Source: Phragmites australis (taxonomy: Eukaryota > Streptophyta > Magnoliopsida > Poales > Poaceae). From it: a DNA stretch of 64,000 nucleotides. Shown here piece after piece: positions 22,172 to 35,600 of the stretch; within the stretch, counting starts at the first letter, position 1; the number at the start of each line of letters is the position of its first letter. The notes beneath the pieces were generated by a model, which had not been told where the DNA came from, did not search any database, and worked only from the letters and a program-made list of their open reading frames with translations. The stretch covers positions 1,719,001 through 1,783,000 of the forward strand of contig NC_084933.1 in the NCBI RefSeq assembly GCF_958298935.1. The letters run 5' to 3'. Both the position numbers and the translations under genes were made by a program.

Positions 22172-25100
22172 CTATAGCACACCAGGGTGAACTGAAGATT
22201 CTTTCTGATTTTTGCACCTGAAACACAACGAGATTCTTCCCAGTCAGAACCACTATGCAACTTGCTTCAGTAGGAAAAATGAACAGCAAGCAGTGAGTAG
22301 TATGATTGGAGAAATGCTATTAGAAGCATAATCATGAGTTGATATCATAGGAATGAGTTAATGGCGGATTGATGGTGAAACACCAATTTCTTTTGATGGA
22401 ATCATAAATTCGTACTTAAATCTGATCGGGGTCATCGTGAATTGTCCGTAAACTCAGGGCAAACTTCATGCCTAGATTTCCTATGAACCAAACCTAAAAA
22501 GGGCTCAGCGAATTACTGGAAGGTATGAATCTGACTGATTCAATATATTGGTGTCTAAAAACCAATGCTATATACAAGGCCTATTTTTTGCTCAATCTAA
22601 ACTAGAACTTTTTAAAATTCAATCAGTAACACAAGCAAAACTAATTTGTTTGGGCTTCTTCAAAAAGGACAAGAAAATCAAGTATTAAATTGCAGTTTTG
22701 TAAAGCATTTAGTGAAAATATTATATGCAGATCTTAAGTCGTATACATAAACAAATTCTATTCCCTGTTTTGGATTTGCATTTGCGAATTGATTATCGTG
22801 TAAAGTTCATTAAGATTTTGAATAGAGATATTCAGATAATTCAAATAAAAATGATAGAACGATTATCATTTTGCTCCAGTGTCAAAGATAGATTTACTAA
22901 TAGGTAAACCTCTGCAGCCACATAGGAGCAATAACACAAAGTATACAATTAAACATGTTGCACCAAATACAAATAATCTCTTTGATATGATAGCTTCATA
23001 TACATTACTATGGACATCACAAGTCACAAGCATGCGCAACGTATGAGATTGTAAAAGCAACACACTGTGCCGATGGAGAGCATGATGCTAATTGGTACCC
23101 TTAATTGAGTCAGGAAACATGACAATCCAAGCAGACTTATAAATAGTTATTGTATGTTAGATTGGTGCATGAAGCAGTGCACTGCTGCACTCCATTTCTG
23201 AAGTACACTCGCGAGTTGTTCAATCATAATAATGCAAGCACATTTCACACAACATTGTGCATAAGAAAAATGTGAATTTTGAATGCATCATCAAAGAAGG
23301 GAAAAAAGGCACACAAGTTTAATTCAACAGATAGCATGCTTGTTGAACTAAACAATAGATGAGGGCTTGACCAGTGAAATTGAACAAAACAAACCCGCAA
23401 AAATAATACCTGTTGCAAAATGCACGAGATGCATAATTGTGATTGTTGCAGTTGCTGCACATCCAGTCTCCTTCGCGCCATTTTGCCCTGGTAAGGTGCA
23501 TGAGAATATGCACTACAGTTAGCTAACCAAAGCTTTTCTCAGATGAAAGTAAATTATTCATGCAAGTCTAGCACTACGTCAGCGAAACATATTTGCACAA
23601 AGCAGAAATTTTCATAAAGCATCCATTCAACAATGGCTGAATGCCTGAACCTTTATTGCAAGTCATGAAACTTCAGATCTACAACTTATTCTGAGATTTA
23701 CTAAAAACAACTAGGGTATTTCTAGTTCATGCACCCATTTCAGTCATATTGTGCTAACAACATAATGGTCATGCCAATTGATACAATAACTAGGAAACAA
23801 TTTTGTCTACCACCCCACAAATTTCATATCTAAGCCCTGCCTTATTTCTCACTACCCCTTGTTTTCTCAAAATCTTCCACCAGATTCATTAAGGTGCCAT
23901 TTCCTTTACCCCTGAACCGACCTATTGAACCTCCACCAGATTCAGAACTTCCTTTTCAGTTTTCTTTTTCTGCAGCAGCTATTCCTATTCAAAACTATTT
24001 AAAGTTCAAACCTTCCGATACATATCCACTTGGGTTTTTACTATAATGTATTACACTTAAGTTATTCTCAGCATGTTAGTATCATATTCCACTCCTATAT
24101 TAGCACCATAAGTTCACAACAGCAAAGATGTTAAAAACATATTTCTACCCTGATCAACATCTTCCACATAGTAAAATCTCCGAGAAACTCTAATGCAATC
24201 AACATCAAACAAGATTTTTTTCTGGTATCACTTGGCTGTTGGCCCTTAAATACTTACGCCACACCAGTTTGATGAAGTTTATAAAAAGATTACAATTCAG
24301 AAAATGTATTTGATTTGTAACACAAGCTTCTTTGAATTAGGATGAAGTTTTACCCTTTTCCCATAAGACCAGGCATCACTTGCCCAGATGCTAATGCCAT
24401 TGAGCTCCCATTGTCAAACTTGGAATAAGCTGCCTGGCCATTGCTGCTTCCAGCTCCTTGCTCAATACCCAAAAATAAGTTATCTGACCCTGCAGTCTTC
24501 AATCATTTAAAAATAAAATAAAATAAATCAGTACCATGAAAGATTTAGGCAATTTACGGATGACAATGAAAGAGGCCCACAAATACATACTGAAAGCGGA
24601 TAACTGGCATTTCCTGGATTTAGTCTTTTGTTATCCCAGTCATTGGCAAGTTCCTCAGATGCCAACCGCTTAGTTCGTAATGCTGAAACAAGCAGAGATT
24701 GAGAATCAAGATAATATAAATCTGTTGATACCAATTGTAAAATTAACAAGATACTTGGCACTGTGATACTACATGAAGGTATGAAGCACACCAAAGAATA
24801 CGTAAATGTGACTAACAGCCAAATCAACAAAACTGAAATGGAGCATGGATTTAATTTCTCTTTACTTATGTTGACCATGAAAAGGCGGGTTTCAATTTAA
24901 AATAGACATCTGCCTACAATAACCCATAGATGTCCTCCATGTGAGAGCAGTACTCATGAATTTGCATTGAAAATCACAGAATCCACCCTTTTGGACTGGC
25001 AAACATGCAAAGTTCCAAACTATTACTTCAATGTTGGAGTTGGTATTTTGCATGAGTTAAGAGAATGAGGTAAAGAACATAAGTTAGAACTGAGAAAATA

Positions 25101-26866
25101 ACTGTCTTACTGGAAGATGCGTCTGATGTTGTATTTTTCATTGTTGTGGAGGGCATGCCTGATGGTACAGGGGCATTACACTCTTTGCACTGCAAAAGAC
25201 AGATTAAGAAGGAAGTTAACCGCTCACTTTACAAAAAAAAAGACATACTGCAACCTAAAACTGGAGCTAACATCCAAGTACATCATGGATGAATAGCAAG
25301 GGGAGATACTTCAACATGTCAGTGAAGACAAAAGGTAGAAACAACAATGCATTCAATTTGAGAGGGCGGACAAAAGTAGAACAACGATGATAATTGGTAA
25401 GACTAACTATGATATAAATTGGAGCAGTTTAACACATAATTACCTGAGTACGAGATGAATAGTTATGAAACCCACAGCTACAGAGCCAGTCACCATTACG
25501 CCAATCTTTTGGAACACCTGCAAACTGATTTGTGTTGCTGCTGCCAAATGGCCAACCAGAAGATTGCATCCCATATCTACCAGCCAAGCCATAGGACCAG
25601 TTTGCGTTTGCAAGTAGTTGCTGCTGCAACGGTGAATTGCCAGCCATCCCAAAGTTCATCTTATAGCCAGAAGCAGCAATGCTTTGTAATCTTGCAATAT
25701 AATTTGCATACGCTGGCATAGCCATCCCTGCCATTTGAAATGCTGGCATTGCTGCTTCCTCCTTGGGCAGGCCACACTTTTTGCAGTTATTTCTGGATGC
25801 ATAATTATTGTTACTGCAACCTATTCATCCATTCGCCGCATAAACCAACCAGCACAGCAGGCAGCAAGACAACGCACCGAAGCACACGCACACCCACCAC
25901 CACCAGCAGCAGCAGCCATCCCGCACAAACCCATAGAAAGGAATAGACACACGGACACTAGTCATTACTCAGCACACTAATTGGTAGTTTTCTAATCTCA
26001 TATCTACAGAAATAAGCATTCAATGAAAAAGGTAAACAGCAGGAATAATTCAAAAAGATCTGACAGGTAGCAGCAATAATTGAAACACAAACAAAATTCA
26101 TGCAAAAACTGTTTCCAGAAAGTCAGAACATAGTACCAAGTTCATTGACAGCAGTGCCAATTTCCAAGAGAGATATAGTGTGTGCTCAAACTAATCAAGT
26201 AAAGTAGCTCCTTTCGTTAGCATATTCTCCAAATTCCCAGACAACAGAAAGTCTAGAGAAGAAGGCTCCAACAATTGCTGGTGTGAAATTACGGCCATAT
26301 ACTATGTTATGCCGGAATCTAAATGTTGCGAGCTCAAATAGATGATGAAGAAGATGACAAATGCTAGGCCGTCTAAACTATGGATGCAGTGCGCGGGGCA
26401 TGGATCATGACTCATCAGCTTGAGTTTACTAACATCCCCCAGGTAAAGGGAAGATTGGAAGAAGCATGTCAGCTTACCATCTCAACATCACATCCTAACA
26501 TGCCCTTCTTTCATTCCATTTTTCACTTCATTCGAGGTGGACATACAAAAAGAAAATTTTGAGACGGTACGCTAGTGTAGAAGGAAGGAAAATGTAACAT
26601 CTACATCTGGGGGCGCCTAAGAAGCATAATAAGGAGAGAAGCGTGATTAAGGGGGCGAAGGTAGGAGTGATACCGGTGCAGATCCAGTCCCCGGCGCGGG
26701 GAAGCCACTTGGAGTCACGCGGGGTGTGGGGATCGACGAGGAGGCGCGGCTGCTTGCAGCGGTTGCAGAGCGAGCGGAAGGCGTAGTTGCGGTTGCCGCA
26801 GCCGCCGCAGTCCCAGTCGCCCTCCCTCCCGCCCGACGAGGAGCCCGCGCCGCCGCCTCCGGCCAT
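22172..26866 (-). CDS. RanBP2-type zinc-finger protein, seven exons
   Basis: The coding exons, 5' to 3', are 26866-26674, 25820-25444, 25189-25111, 24682-24591, 24496-24354, 23487-23410 and 22217-22172. All introns are GT-AG, and the joined frame is 1008 bp (335 residues) without a stop. It has four RanBP2-type fingers. Finger 1 is GDWDC..C..N..C..C near residues 17-38. Finger 2 is GDWIC|GC..N..C..C across the first splice junction. Finger 3 is GDWLCSC..N..C..C across exons 2-3. Finger 4 is GDWMC..C..N..C..C across exons 6-7. The linker is Met/Gln/Ala-rich, with a KRLASEELANDWDNKRLNPG stretch in exon 4. These fingers usually bind single-stranded RNA, so an RNA-binding role, nuclear or cytoplasmic, is likely; the target is unknown. 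Finger 3 has one residue, not two, between its first cysteines. Confidence 0.93.
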
Positions 26867-27010
26867 CGGTTTGGGAGAGGGTGGAAATGGAGGAGCTGGT
26901 GGGATTTGGTCTGGGGTGATTTGGGGGACAAGGGAAGGGAACAACCGAGCAACGATGGATCCCAGACCAGACCCACGGGTATATTCGGCTCCGACCGCCA
27001 CAGACTTGTG

Positions 27011-27818
27011 CAGACCTGGCCAAGGGCCTGACGGGCCGGCACGGGCACGCTAGACACAGTCCAGTTACCTCACGGTCCGTTAGGCTAGTCTCAATAGTTT
27101 TCCTTGGGAGATTAAAATTCTATCGTGAAGAAATTTTTTTTTCCTTCAGCGCTCTAACGGTTTCTCTTTACGGATCCTTTCACGACGGGATTATTATGGT
27201 CATTCCCTTCAGGACGGGCTTCTCTCCTTTCCCTTCGCAAATGCCCTCGAAGGGAAGCTGTTGGAGATGAGAGAAAATAAAGGGAACGAGAACGAAGAAA
27301 AGAATCGGGAAGGGAACAAAATGAAGGGAATATGGTTGGAGATGGTCTTAAACCCATCTAACTAAAAGACACTATCGTGTTAACCTACGTACTTGAGGCT
27401 TGGCTCACGGCACGGCTCATGAGAGACCATGCCATGTTAATTTGGCTCGGGCATGGATGCAACACGGTCGGTCGGCGAGCACGGTGGGGCATGGCAGGGC
27501 GACGACAGGGCAAGGTGGCAGGGCGACGACAGGGCAAGGCTGGCATGGCTTAGTCGGGTCAAGCCGTGCCGAGGCGTCGACCCAGGCACGGCTCGGCTTG
27601 TCATGCCGTGTCGTGCTTAGGTCAGGCTAAAATCGTCATACCTCATGCCAGTCCAGTTGGCCAGTTTTAGACTTACTTTAGTTCGTGTGCTTGAAACTTG
27701 GTAACATTATCTATGGTCTAAATAATTTGTTATACATTCTGATTATGAATCGTTGAAACATATTAGAAGTGAAGTTGTGACTCCTAATACCTCATGCCAG
27801 TCCAGTTGTCCAATTTTA
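27011..27818. mobile_element. Non-autonomous hAT-like transposon, with duplicated right end
   Basis: The left end reads CAGACCTGGCCAAGGG, and inverted counterparts end at 27818 (CCAGTTGTCCAATTTTA) and internally at 27669 (CCAGTTGGCCAGTTTTA). The flanks GACTTGTG (27003-27010) and GACTTGTT (27819-27826) form an 8-bp duplication with one mismatch, the size expected for hAT. About 40 bp of the right end (27636-27676) is repeated at 27784-27826. GC-rich GGCACGG motifs near both sides are common in this type of grass element. No transposase is seen. It sits about 145 bp upstream of the zinc-finger start codon. Confidence 0.55.
27083..27347. mobile_element. Tourist/PIF-Harbinger-like MITE, copy 1
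   Basis: About 265 bp with imperfect inverted ends, GGCTAGTCTCAATAG and the complement of GGTTGGAGATGGTC. It is flanked by TTA on both sides (27080-27082, 27348-27350). It is closely similar to the copy at 30653-30919 over its length, including the shared segment GAAGCTGTTGGAGATGAGAG. It lies inside the hAT-like element and is non-coding. Confidence 0.75.
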
Positions 27819-27826
27819 GACTTGTT

Positions 27827-28389
27827 TGTGGGTAGTGGAGTATATAGGACCAAGAGTGATTCTAACTGTAGTAGTGTAGTAGCACTGTATCTCTCTCCTC
27901 TCGCCACAGGTTTGTTTTTCATTTGTTTTTAGGGGTTTTTTCTATGGACCGCTACAGGTTTGTTTTTCCTTTTTTGGCTGGGCTGTGACTCCAAGTGAGC
28001 TCGACCTCACACCATGTCATTCACATTAGATCCAGTTTTCAGTTTGTCTCCTCATAAGGTTTTTAGGTCACCATGTCCGTGGCTTCTCTCAAAGTCCTAT
28101 AAGAGCTAAAGAAGCTATATCATTCATCGGGTGTTAGTGTTAAATTTTTTTTTTTAAAAAAAAAGATAAAACATCTACGTGATATAGTGCACATTCAAAT
28201 AAATTATTAAAACGAAGTATCTGCAATGCGTCAAATATAATATAACAAGATATAAATCATAATGTAAAAGAAAATACTTGGTCACTAAGAAATATGAACC
28301 GTGGAGTATTTGAAAAGTGTCTTGCTAGGTTTTCTCATAGTTCAAGTTTCTCATTGATGCATTTGCAGCTCATAGTGACGTAGTATTCT
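27827..28389. other. Spacer without recognised feature
   Basis: AT-rich sequence between the hAT-like element and the Copia remnant, with T- and A-runs at 28147-28163. I see no gene. Some of it may be 3' sequence of the Copia element too decayed to recognise. Confidence 0.3.
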
Positions 28390-30652
28390 AGGAATGACTT
28401 ATTTTTCATTTTTGTGGCTCAACCATGACTGAAAGCCAAATCGTCTCAGATGTAGCATTTGCCATTGCTTTATATTCGGATTCAGTGCTTGACCTTGATA
28501 TTGTGCTTTGTTTCCTCAAGCTCCATGACACGAGATTCTTCCCAAAGAACACAACAAGGCCACTGGGTTATCGACGATCATCAGGGCATCTTGCCCAGTT
28601 TGAATCTGTGAATGTGATAATCAAAACAGAATCAGCTGAATGTGCAAGCCAAAATCAAATGGTGTTATTAAGATAGCGCAGTATCCGTTTCATAGCAGAC
28701 CAATGATCACTTTTGGGAGAATGTAGGTATTGACAAACACGATTAACCTAGAAGGAAATTTCAGGCATTGTAATCATCAAGTTCTGCGACCCACCCACGA
28801 TGCTTTTATACTTGGTAGCTTCATGATCTAACAACATTGTACCTTGGAACTTTGACAATCGTTCAATTGATGCCATAGATGTCGTTGAGGGCTTACAGTT
28901 CTCCATGTTTGCCCGCTTCAATACATCACAATCGTATTTGCGTTGTGTCATATTAAAGCCACCACCTTTTTGTTGAGCAACTTCAATACCAAGTAAATAT
29001 TGTACAATGTGACTAAGTCCTTGATAGCAAAACCAATATGGAGCTGATTGATCAAATCATCCGTGGCTTGAGCTGAATAGACGGTGATGATAATATCATC
29101 TACACGAATAAGCATATAGATGACAATACCATTTTTGTTATAAATGAACATGGATGTATGAGCTTGTAACAATACAAACTCAAATTCATGTAACTTTTCA
29201 TTAAGCCTTGAATATCATGCCATTAGCGCATGTTTTAGTCCATAGAGCCTTATCAAGCTTGGAAACATAATGTGGCTACCTTGAGTCTTCATACCCTGGT
29301 GGATGACACATGAACACATTTTCTTCAAGAACTCTATGATGAAATGCATTATGAACATCTACTTGTCTGATATTCCAGCCTTTAGAAACAACCAAGGAGA
29401 GTATGAGCCTGATAGTCATTGGTTTAACCACCAGACTAAAAGTATCCTCGTAGTCCAAACCATAGCGTTGCTTCAACTCTTTGGTAACAAGATGTGCCTT
29501 ATGTCACTGTACTCGATGAAAACACATCGTTGAGATCGATATTGTAACTTATGTGAGTTATATGTCCTGAGATTAGGCTAGCATGCGCACCCAAAAGTCT
29601 TGAGAAAGGAATAATCAGATTTTGTACTGAAAATTTTCTCAAGAGGTGTAGAGTTGTCAATGACACGGCTAGGCAATCGATTAATGAGAAAGCTAGCAGT
29701 TTGGAATGCTTCATCCCATTGCTTTGAGTGGAATGGATGCTTGGTAAAATGGAGATAAGCAAACCTCTATGATGTTCCTGCATTTCCTTTCCACAACCTC
29801 ATTTTGTTGATGGATATGTGGGTGAGAAACTTGATGTTTGATTCTAATTTGTTGCATAACTTTATGCAAAGATCGTACTCACATCCCCAATTAGACTGAA
29901 TACACATAACATTTTTGTTGAGAAATCATTCTATGTATTTTTGGAATTGAAGGAATAGAGGCACCACCGCATCAGATTTGGTTTTGAGATGAAACACCCA
30001 AGTAAATTTACTGAAATCATATATGAAACTCACATAATATTTATTCCCTTGGATGTGGTGAGAGTAGGCCCCCATACATCAGAGAACAAAATTTCAAGAG
30101 ATGAAACAGACATATGACTCGAACTACAAATTTTGGCTTGCTGACATGCATTGCATACATTGCCATAACCTTTATTGGTAGCTGCTGGAATGTTGTTGTC
30201 TTGGAGAACTCGATTCACAACTGAAGGAGAGGGGTGTCGAAGGCACAAGTCCCACAATTCTGGTGTTCCCTTGACGCTAGAAAGGATGTTCTTGCCCACG
30301 GTGGCATGAGCAGAGCTTGACATCAAGGGTTGCAGTCTATTCTCACATCTATCATGAAGAACACGAGCCTTTGTTTCACGGTCCTTTACAAGAAAATCAG
30401 ATGGATGAAACTCTAGAAATACATCATTAACATTTGTGAAACAATGAATAGAAAGAAAGTTTCTAGAGATCTTAGGTACATGGAGAATATCCTAAGTTTT
30501 AGAGATCTACCCGATGAATGAAAATGAGAATGACCAATATGAGAAATAGTCGCACTTGCACTGTTGGCAACATGAACCTGGTCCTTGTTGTAGTAGCGTT
30601 CCTTCGCGGATATCTTGTTTGGTTCTCTGGTGATGTGATCTATAGCTCCTAA
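28390..30652 (-). pseudogene. Copia pol remnant: integrase, reverse transcriptase, RNase H
   Basis: Read on the minus strand. The GAG-pre-integrase domain (30326-30030) has ELWDLCLRHPSPSVVNRVLQ and a CNACQQAK zinc motif. The integrase C-terminal part is at 29783-29499. The reverse transcriptase starts at 29476 with [16 protein letters not shown]. The metal-binding motif at 29106-29095 reads RVDD in place of the usual YVDD. RNase H (about 28640-28390) contains [16 protein letters not shown] and a WARCPDDRR start. Stops and frameshifts separate the pieces, so no polyprotein can be made. Confidence 0.8.
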
Positions 30653-30919
30653 GACCATCCCAAACTAATTCCCATCAGGGCTCAGAATCCCTTCACGAAG
30701 GGATTTTCATTTCCTTCAACACTCCAACGGTTTCCCTTCACAGTTTTCATCACGAAGGGATTCCCAAGGTCATTCCCTACAGGACAAGATCCTATCTCAT
30801 TTCCCTTCATGAATCCCTTCGAAGGAAAGCTGTTGGAGATGAGAGAAAATAAAGGGAATGAGAACAGGGAGGGAAATCGGGAAGGAAACAAAATGAAGGG
30901 AATATGGTTGGGGATGGTC
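30653..30919. mobile_element. Tourist/PIF-Harbinger-like MITE, copy 2
   Basis: 267 bp with inverted ends GACCATCCCAAAC and the complement of GGTTGGGGATGGTC. It is flanked by TAA on both sides (30650-30652, 30920-30922) and is similar throughout to 27083-27347. It interrupts the Copia protease: the host codons on either side read WYMDL and GAIDHIT, the two halves of the WYxDSGATDHIT active-site segment. Confidence 0.85.
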
Positions 30920-31790
30920 TAAGTCCATGTACCAGCTTGGATCCATGTTGTAGCCCAGAGTTGTGACAGATCCGGCGATGTGGTTGTCTCCCATCTGATA
31001 TGCATGATCAAAGTGGTGGTAGCACTTCATTGCAGTGTGCCCCTCCTTTCCACATACCTGATAGATAGGTCATAATCTGTTATGTGATGCACCAGTGTTG
31101 TTGTTGAAAAAGCCTTGACCGCGACTACCCTTGCCACCATGACCTAAGTTCCTTTTCCCTTGGTTGTTGCACACAATATTGTTTGCAGTTGAACTAGAGA
31201 ACTAAAGCTGATCAGCATTGTTTGTCTCCTTCCGTATCTCATAGTTCAACATGTGAGCATAGAGAGCCATGATCGAGATGTTGTCTAGCCTGGTGGGGAC
31301 AGAGGTGATGAGAGGATCATACACGTTCCCAAGTCCACCGAGGATGTAGCAGACAATGTTTTCGTTCTTCAACAGTTGCCCGATGGATGCCAGGGTGTTG
31401 GTGAGGCTCTTCATCGTGGCATAGTACTGGGTGATAGAGAGGTTATTCTTCATAGTAGTGGATAACTGTAGTCTGTTCTCCATTATTCGTGCCTTGAAGG
31501 TGGAAGAGAACATCGTCTCTGGGGCTTCCCAGATTTCAGCTGATGTTTTCATCAAGAGGACTTGAGATAGCATCTCTTTAGAAAGAGATGACAATAGCAC
31601 ACTGAGTACTAGCTGATCTTGTTGAAGCCATAGATCATGCACCGATTTTGGCTTGAGATGTTTTGGTGCCGTTCGTCTGGCTGATCATATCTTCAGGTAA
31701 GGAGTCTTGCTGATGATGTAGTCAAGTAGTTTCCAGCCACACAAATATAGGAGGATCTGTGCCTTCCATAGAAGAAAGTTGGTTCTCATC
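30920..31790 (-). pseudogene. Copia gag remnant and protease start
   Basis: The UBN2-type gag domain is open from 31642 to 31202 (146 codons, MHDLWLQQDQLVLSVLLSSL onward), without its N-terminus, which lies beyond the gypsy insertion. Downstream is a zinc knuckle, CGKEGHTAMKCYHHFDH (about 31060-31000), then the protease start DPSWYMDL, cut by the MITE at 30919. Gag packages the RNA in the virus-like particle; here it is a broken relic. Confidence 0.8.
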
Positions 31791-32671
31791 TGATGGGAGT
31801 ATGCTGATCTTCCGAAGGTAATATGATAAGTCGATTGGTGGAGTTTCGACGTTGATGATCCAAAGGTTCCGACCAGAACAGATAAAAAACCCTCGCAACT
31901 ATTACACCACTACTCCGTGATTATCAACCGTGCCAAGATACGGTTGACCTCACCAACAAGAATTTTCCTACAAAAGAATTGAAAACACAAGAAAGAACAA
32001 GTAAATGCAATCTGAATATTGCTAATTATAAATGAAGTGCTCGAGTTGGGGTTTCACAAACCAAACAAGTGGCAAGACTATCTAAAATAGAATAATCTAA
32101 GCAAAATCCGAGTCGAAACTATGACGGCTACTATGTATATATAGAGGAGACGTGAAGAGGTTGATCTAGGGTTGTGCAACCATGGGAAGAGGCGTACACA
32201 ACCTGAACTCTGACCTCGACACACTTACAAGATCTGACAAGGCCCACAACAGTGACGCAGCACCTTATTTCATCGACTCTAATTAATCTATAAGGAATCT
32301 ATGGTCAAAACTAAATTCATTAGAAATGGCTCATCATAAGCTTTCTAGCAAGTTTAAGAAAACCTCAATTGGACTATGTATGTAAAAGTTATGCCTGTTT
32401 TATTAACATGCTGTCTTGAGACTCCGATTAGACTTTGGGGTTCGAGTAGACTTGTCCTTCGAGTGATGACATCCAGAGAAGCTTGTGATGCTTCTCCCAT
32501 ATTCTTAAACAACAAAACACCGTAAGAATTTAGTAGCAACCTATTAGAAAAATATGAACAATGAGAAATGAGTTCACCTGATGGTTTAATTGTCACGCGC
32601 GTGCTCTTATAATTGGTCCTTCTATATCTTGAGGAGTAGTGTTGCACATATTCGAAGGAGTGATGTCCTCA
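31791..32671 (-). repeat. 3' LTR of the gypsy element
   Basis: 881 bp, similar throughout to 37095-37956. The integrase open frame ends inside it, at 32593. Confidence 0.85.
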
Positions 32672-35600
32672 TCATCCTCCCCCTCTTGAATTGGAGTCAT
32701 CCTCGACTCAAGCACATTTTCTTCTTCCAAGTATAGCTTTAAATCTGAAATGTTAAATGTAGGATTAACCCCAAAACTTGCAGGTAGACCCAATTTATAT
32801 GTATTGTCATTGATTTTCTCAATTATCTTAAATGAACAATTAGCTCTAAGCATCAAATTTGATTTTCTTAATTTTGGAAACATATCATTTCTCAAATGCA
32901 ACAAAACTAAATCACCCAGTTCAAATTTTATTTCTTTCCTACCTTTACTTCCAGCAATCCAATACTTTTCAATCATACTCTCTATATTCTTTTTAGTTGT
33001 TTCATGAAGCTTAAGAATAAAGTCAGCATGTTTTGTAGCATCCAAATTAAGTCTTTCAGAAGTAGACAAATGTAGTAAATCAATAGGAGCACCTGGATTA
33101 AATTCGTACACTACCTGAAATGGATTTACCTTAGTGGTGGAGTGTATCGTCCTATTGTAAGCAAATTCAATATGTGGTAAACACTCTTCCCATATCTTCA
33201 ATTTCTTCTTTAAAATAGCTTGCAACATGATGGATAATGTGTGATTAATGATCTCTATTTGTCTATCGGTTTGGGGATAACATATAGAAGAAAATAACAG
33301 CTTCGTCCCTAATTTGTTCCAAAGTGATCTCCAAAAGTGGCTCAAAAACTTTGCATCACGATATGAGACGATAGTATTAGGCATTCTATATAGTCAAATG
33401 ATTTTCCTGAAAAACAAATCAGCTATGTTTATAGCATCATCGTTCTTGTGACAAGGTATAAAATGTGCTATTTTAGAAAATTGATCCGCAACTACAAATA
33501 TGCTATCCATCCCCCTCTTTATCCTAGGCAAATCTAAAACAAAATCTATAGAAATATTCTCCCATGGTACATTAGAAACATAAAGAGACATGTAAAGACC
33601 ATATAGATTTAAGCGATACTTAGCTTTATTGCAAGTAGTGCAGCATGACATATAGCGTTCGACATTCCGTCTCATCTTTGGCAAAAAAAAGTAGACAACC
33701 AACACATCTTTAGTCATCTTTGCTCTAAAATATGCCATCAATCCTCCTGCATGCGTCCCATATAACAACAAAAGATGAATAAAGTTTGCTGGAATACATA
33801 GCTTGTTAGCACGATAGAGCAAACTATCATTCAACACATATTTACTTTATATTTTTCCTTCTTTACATTATTCAAGCACTTATTTAAAGTCTAAATCAGC
33901 AACATATAAGTTCTTAATAGTCTCTAATCCAAAAATCTTATGACCAAGTTGAGATAACATAATATAACGTCTAGAAAGTGCATCAGCAATTACATTTCTT
34001 TTCCTTTCTTATGTTTTATGGCATAGGGAAACGACTCAATATATTCTACATATTTAGCATGTCATTTATTCAATTTAGCTTGACTTCTAATATGTTTCAA
34101 TGATTCATGATTAGAATGTATAACAAATTATTTGGGCCATAGATATGCTGTCAAATTTCAAGCACATAAACTAAAGCATATAATTCTTTATCATAGATAG
34201 AATAATTCAGAATTAGCCCACTTAATTTCTCATTGAAATAAGCAATGGATGTACCTTCTTCAATTAGCACACCTCCAATTTCAATCCCGCTAGTATCATA
34301 TTCTAGCTCAAAAGTCTTACCGAAATTCAGAAGTTGGAGCAATGGAGCGTGTGTAAGCTTCTCTTTCAACAACTTGAATGCTTTTTTCTTGTGCGGGTCC
34401 CCATTTAAAATCACTCATTTCTTTGTCAACTCGTTCAATGGAGCAGAAATGGTGCTGAAATCCCGCACAAAACGTCGATAGAAGTCCATAAGACCATGAA
34501 AGTTTCTCACCTGTGGGATAGTCTTAGGAGTCGGCCAGCTCTTTATGGATTTGATTTTTTGCTTCATCCACCACTATTCCTTTGGAGTAACAACATAACC
34601 AAGAAAATAGACTCGATCCGTACAAAATGTGCATTTCTCGAGGTAACTAAACAAACATGCATATCTCAAAGCCTTAAAAACAGCACATAGATGTTTAAAG
34701 TGTAGTTCATGTGACTTGTTGTAAATCAAGATATCATCGAAATAAACCACCACAAATCTTCCAATGAAAGCACGTAAAACTTCGTTCATCAATCGCATGA
34801 AAGTACTTGGTACATTAGTTAACTCAAAAGGTATTACTAACCACTCATACAAGCCAAACTTAGTTTTAAATGTAGTTTTTCATTTATCTCTAAGTTTCAT
34901 CCTAATATGGTGGTATCCACTTTGCAAGTCAATTTTAGCGAAAATTATAAAATTACTCAATTATCAAGCATATCATCTAGCCTAGAGATACGATGTTAAT
35001 ATCTTATAGTAATATTATTGATAGCTCTACAATCAACACACATACGCTAACTATCATCTTTCTTAGGAACTAAAAGAACAGGAATAACATAAGGACTAAG
35101 GCTTTCTCATACATACTTACAGTCCAAAAGGTCTTAGACTTGTTGTTAAATTTCCTTAGTCTCCTCCGGATTGGTCTTATATGCGGCACGATTTGGCAAG
35201 GTCGCTCTTGGAATCAAATCAATTTGATGTTCTATCCCTCGAATATGTGGTAATCTCAGGGGTACCTCAGCTGGAAATACATCTACAAACTCCTATAAAA
35301 GGTTAACAATAGCAAGAGGCATAGAGCTAGATATATCCTCGAGTGACACTAAGGCATCTTTGCATATCAAAGTATAGAATGGCAATTCATTTTCATAAAT
35401 TTTAGGAAGACCATATTTAGTGGCAAGCATAACATACCTTTTCAATTTAATTCCATCGGACTTAGAAGTTATCATCACTTTCTCCTTTTTGGGTGGAAAA
35501 ATATGTTTCGTTACTTGCTGATTTTCAGATTCATGCTCATGCTATTTTCTCTTATTTTCAGCTACCACTTTTTTACATTTCACAATTTTAACAGGAGTCA

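Noticed and set aside
26867..27001. N-terminal extension of the zinc-finger protein from 27001
   Set aside because: The first codon there is GTG, not ATG. The first ATG in frame is 26866, and the protein from there has a normal family start.
32750..33007. Plus-strand 85-codon frame in the gypsy pol
   Set aside because: Antisense shadow of the integrase C-terminal region.
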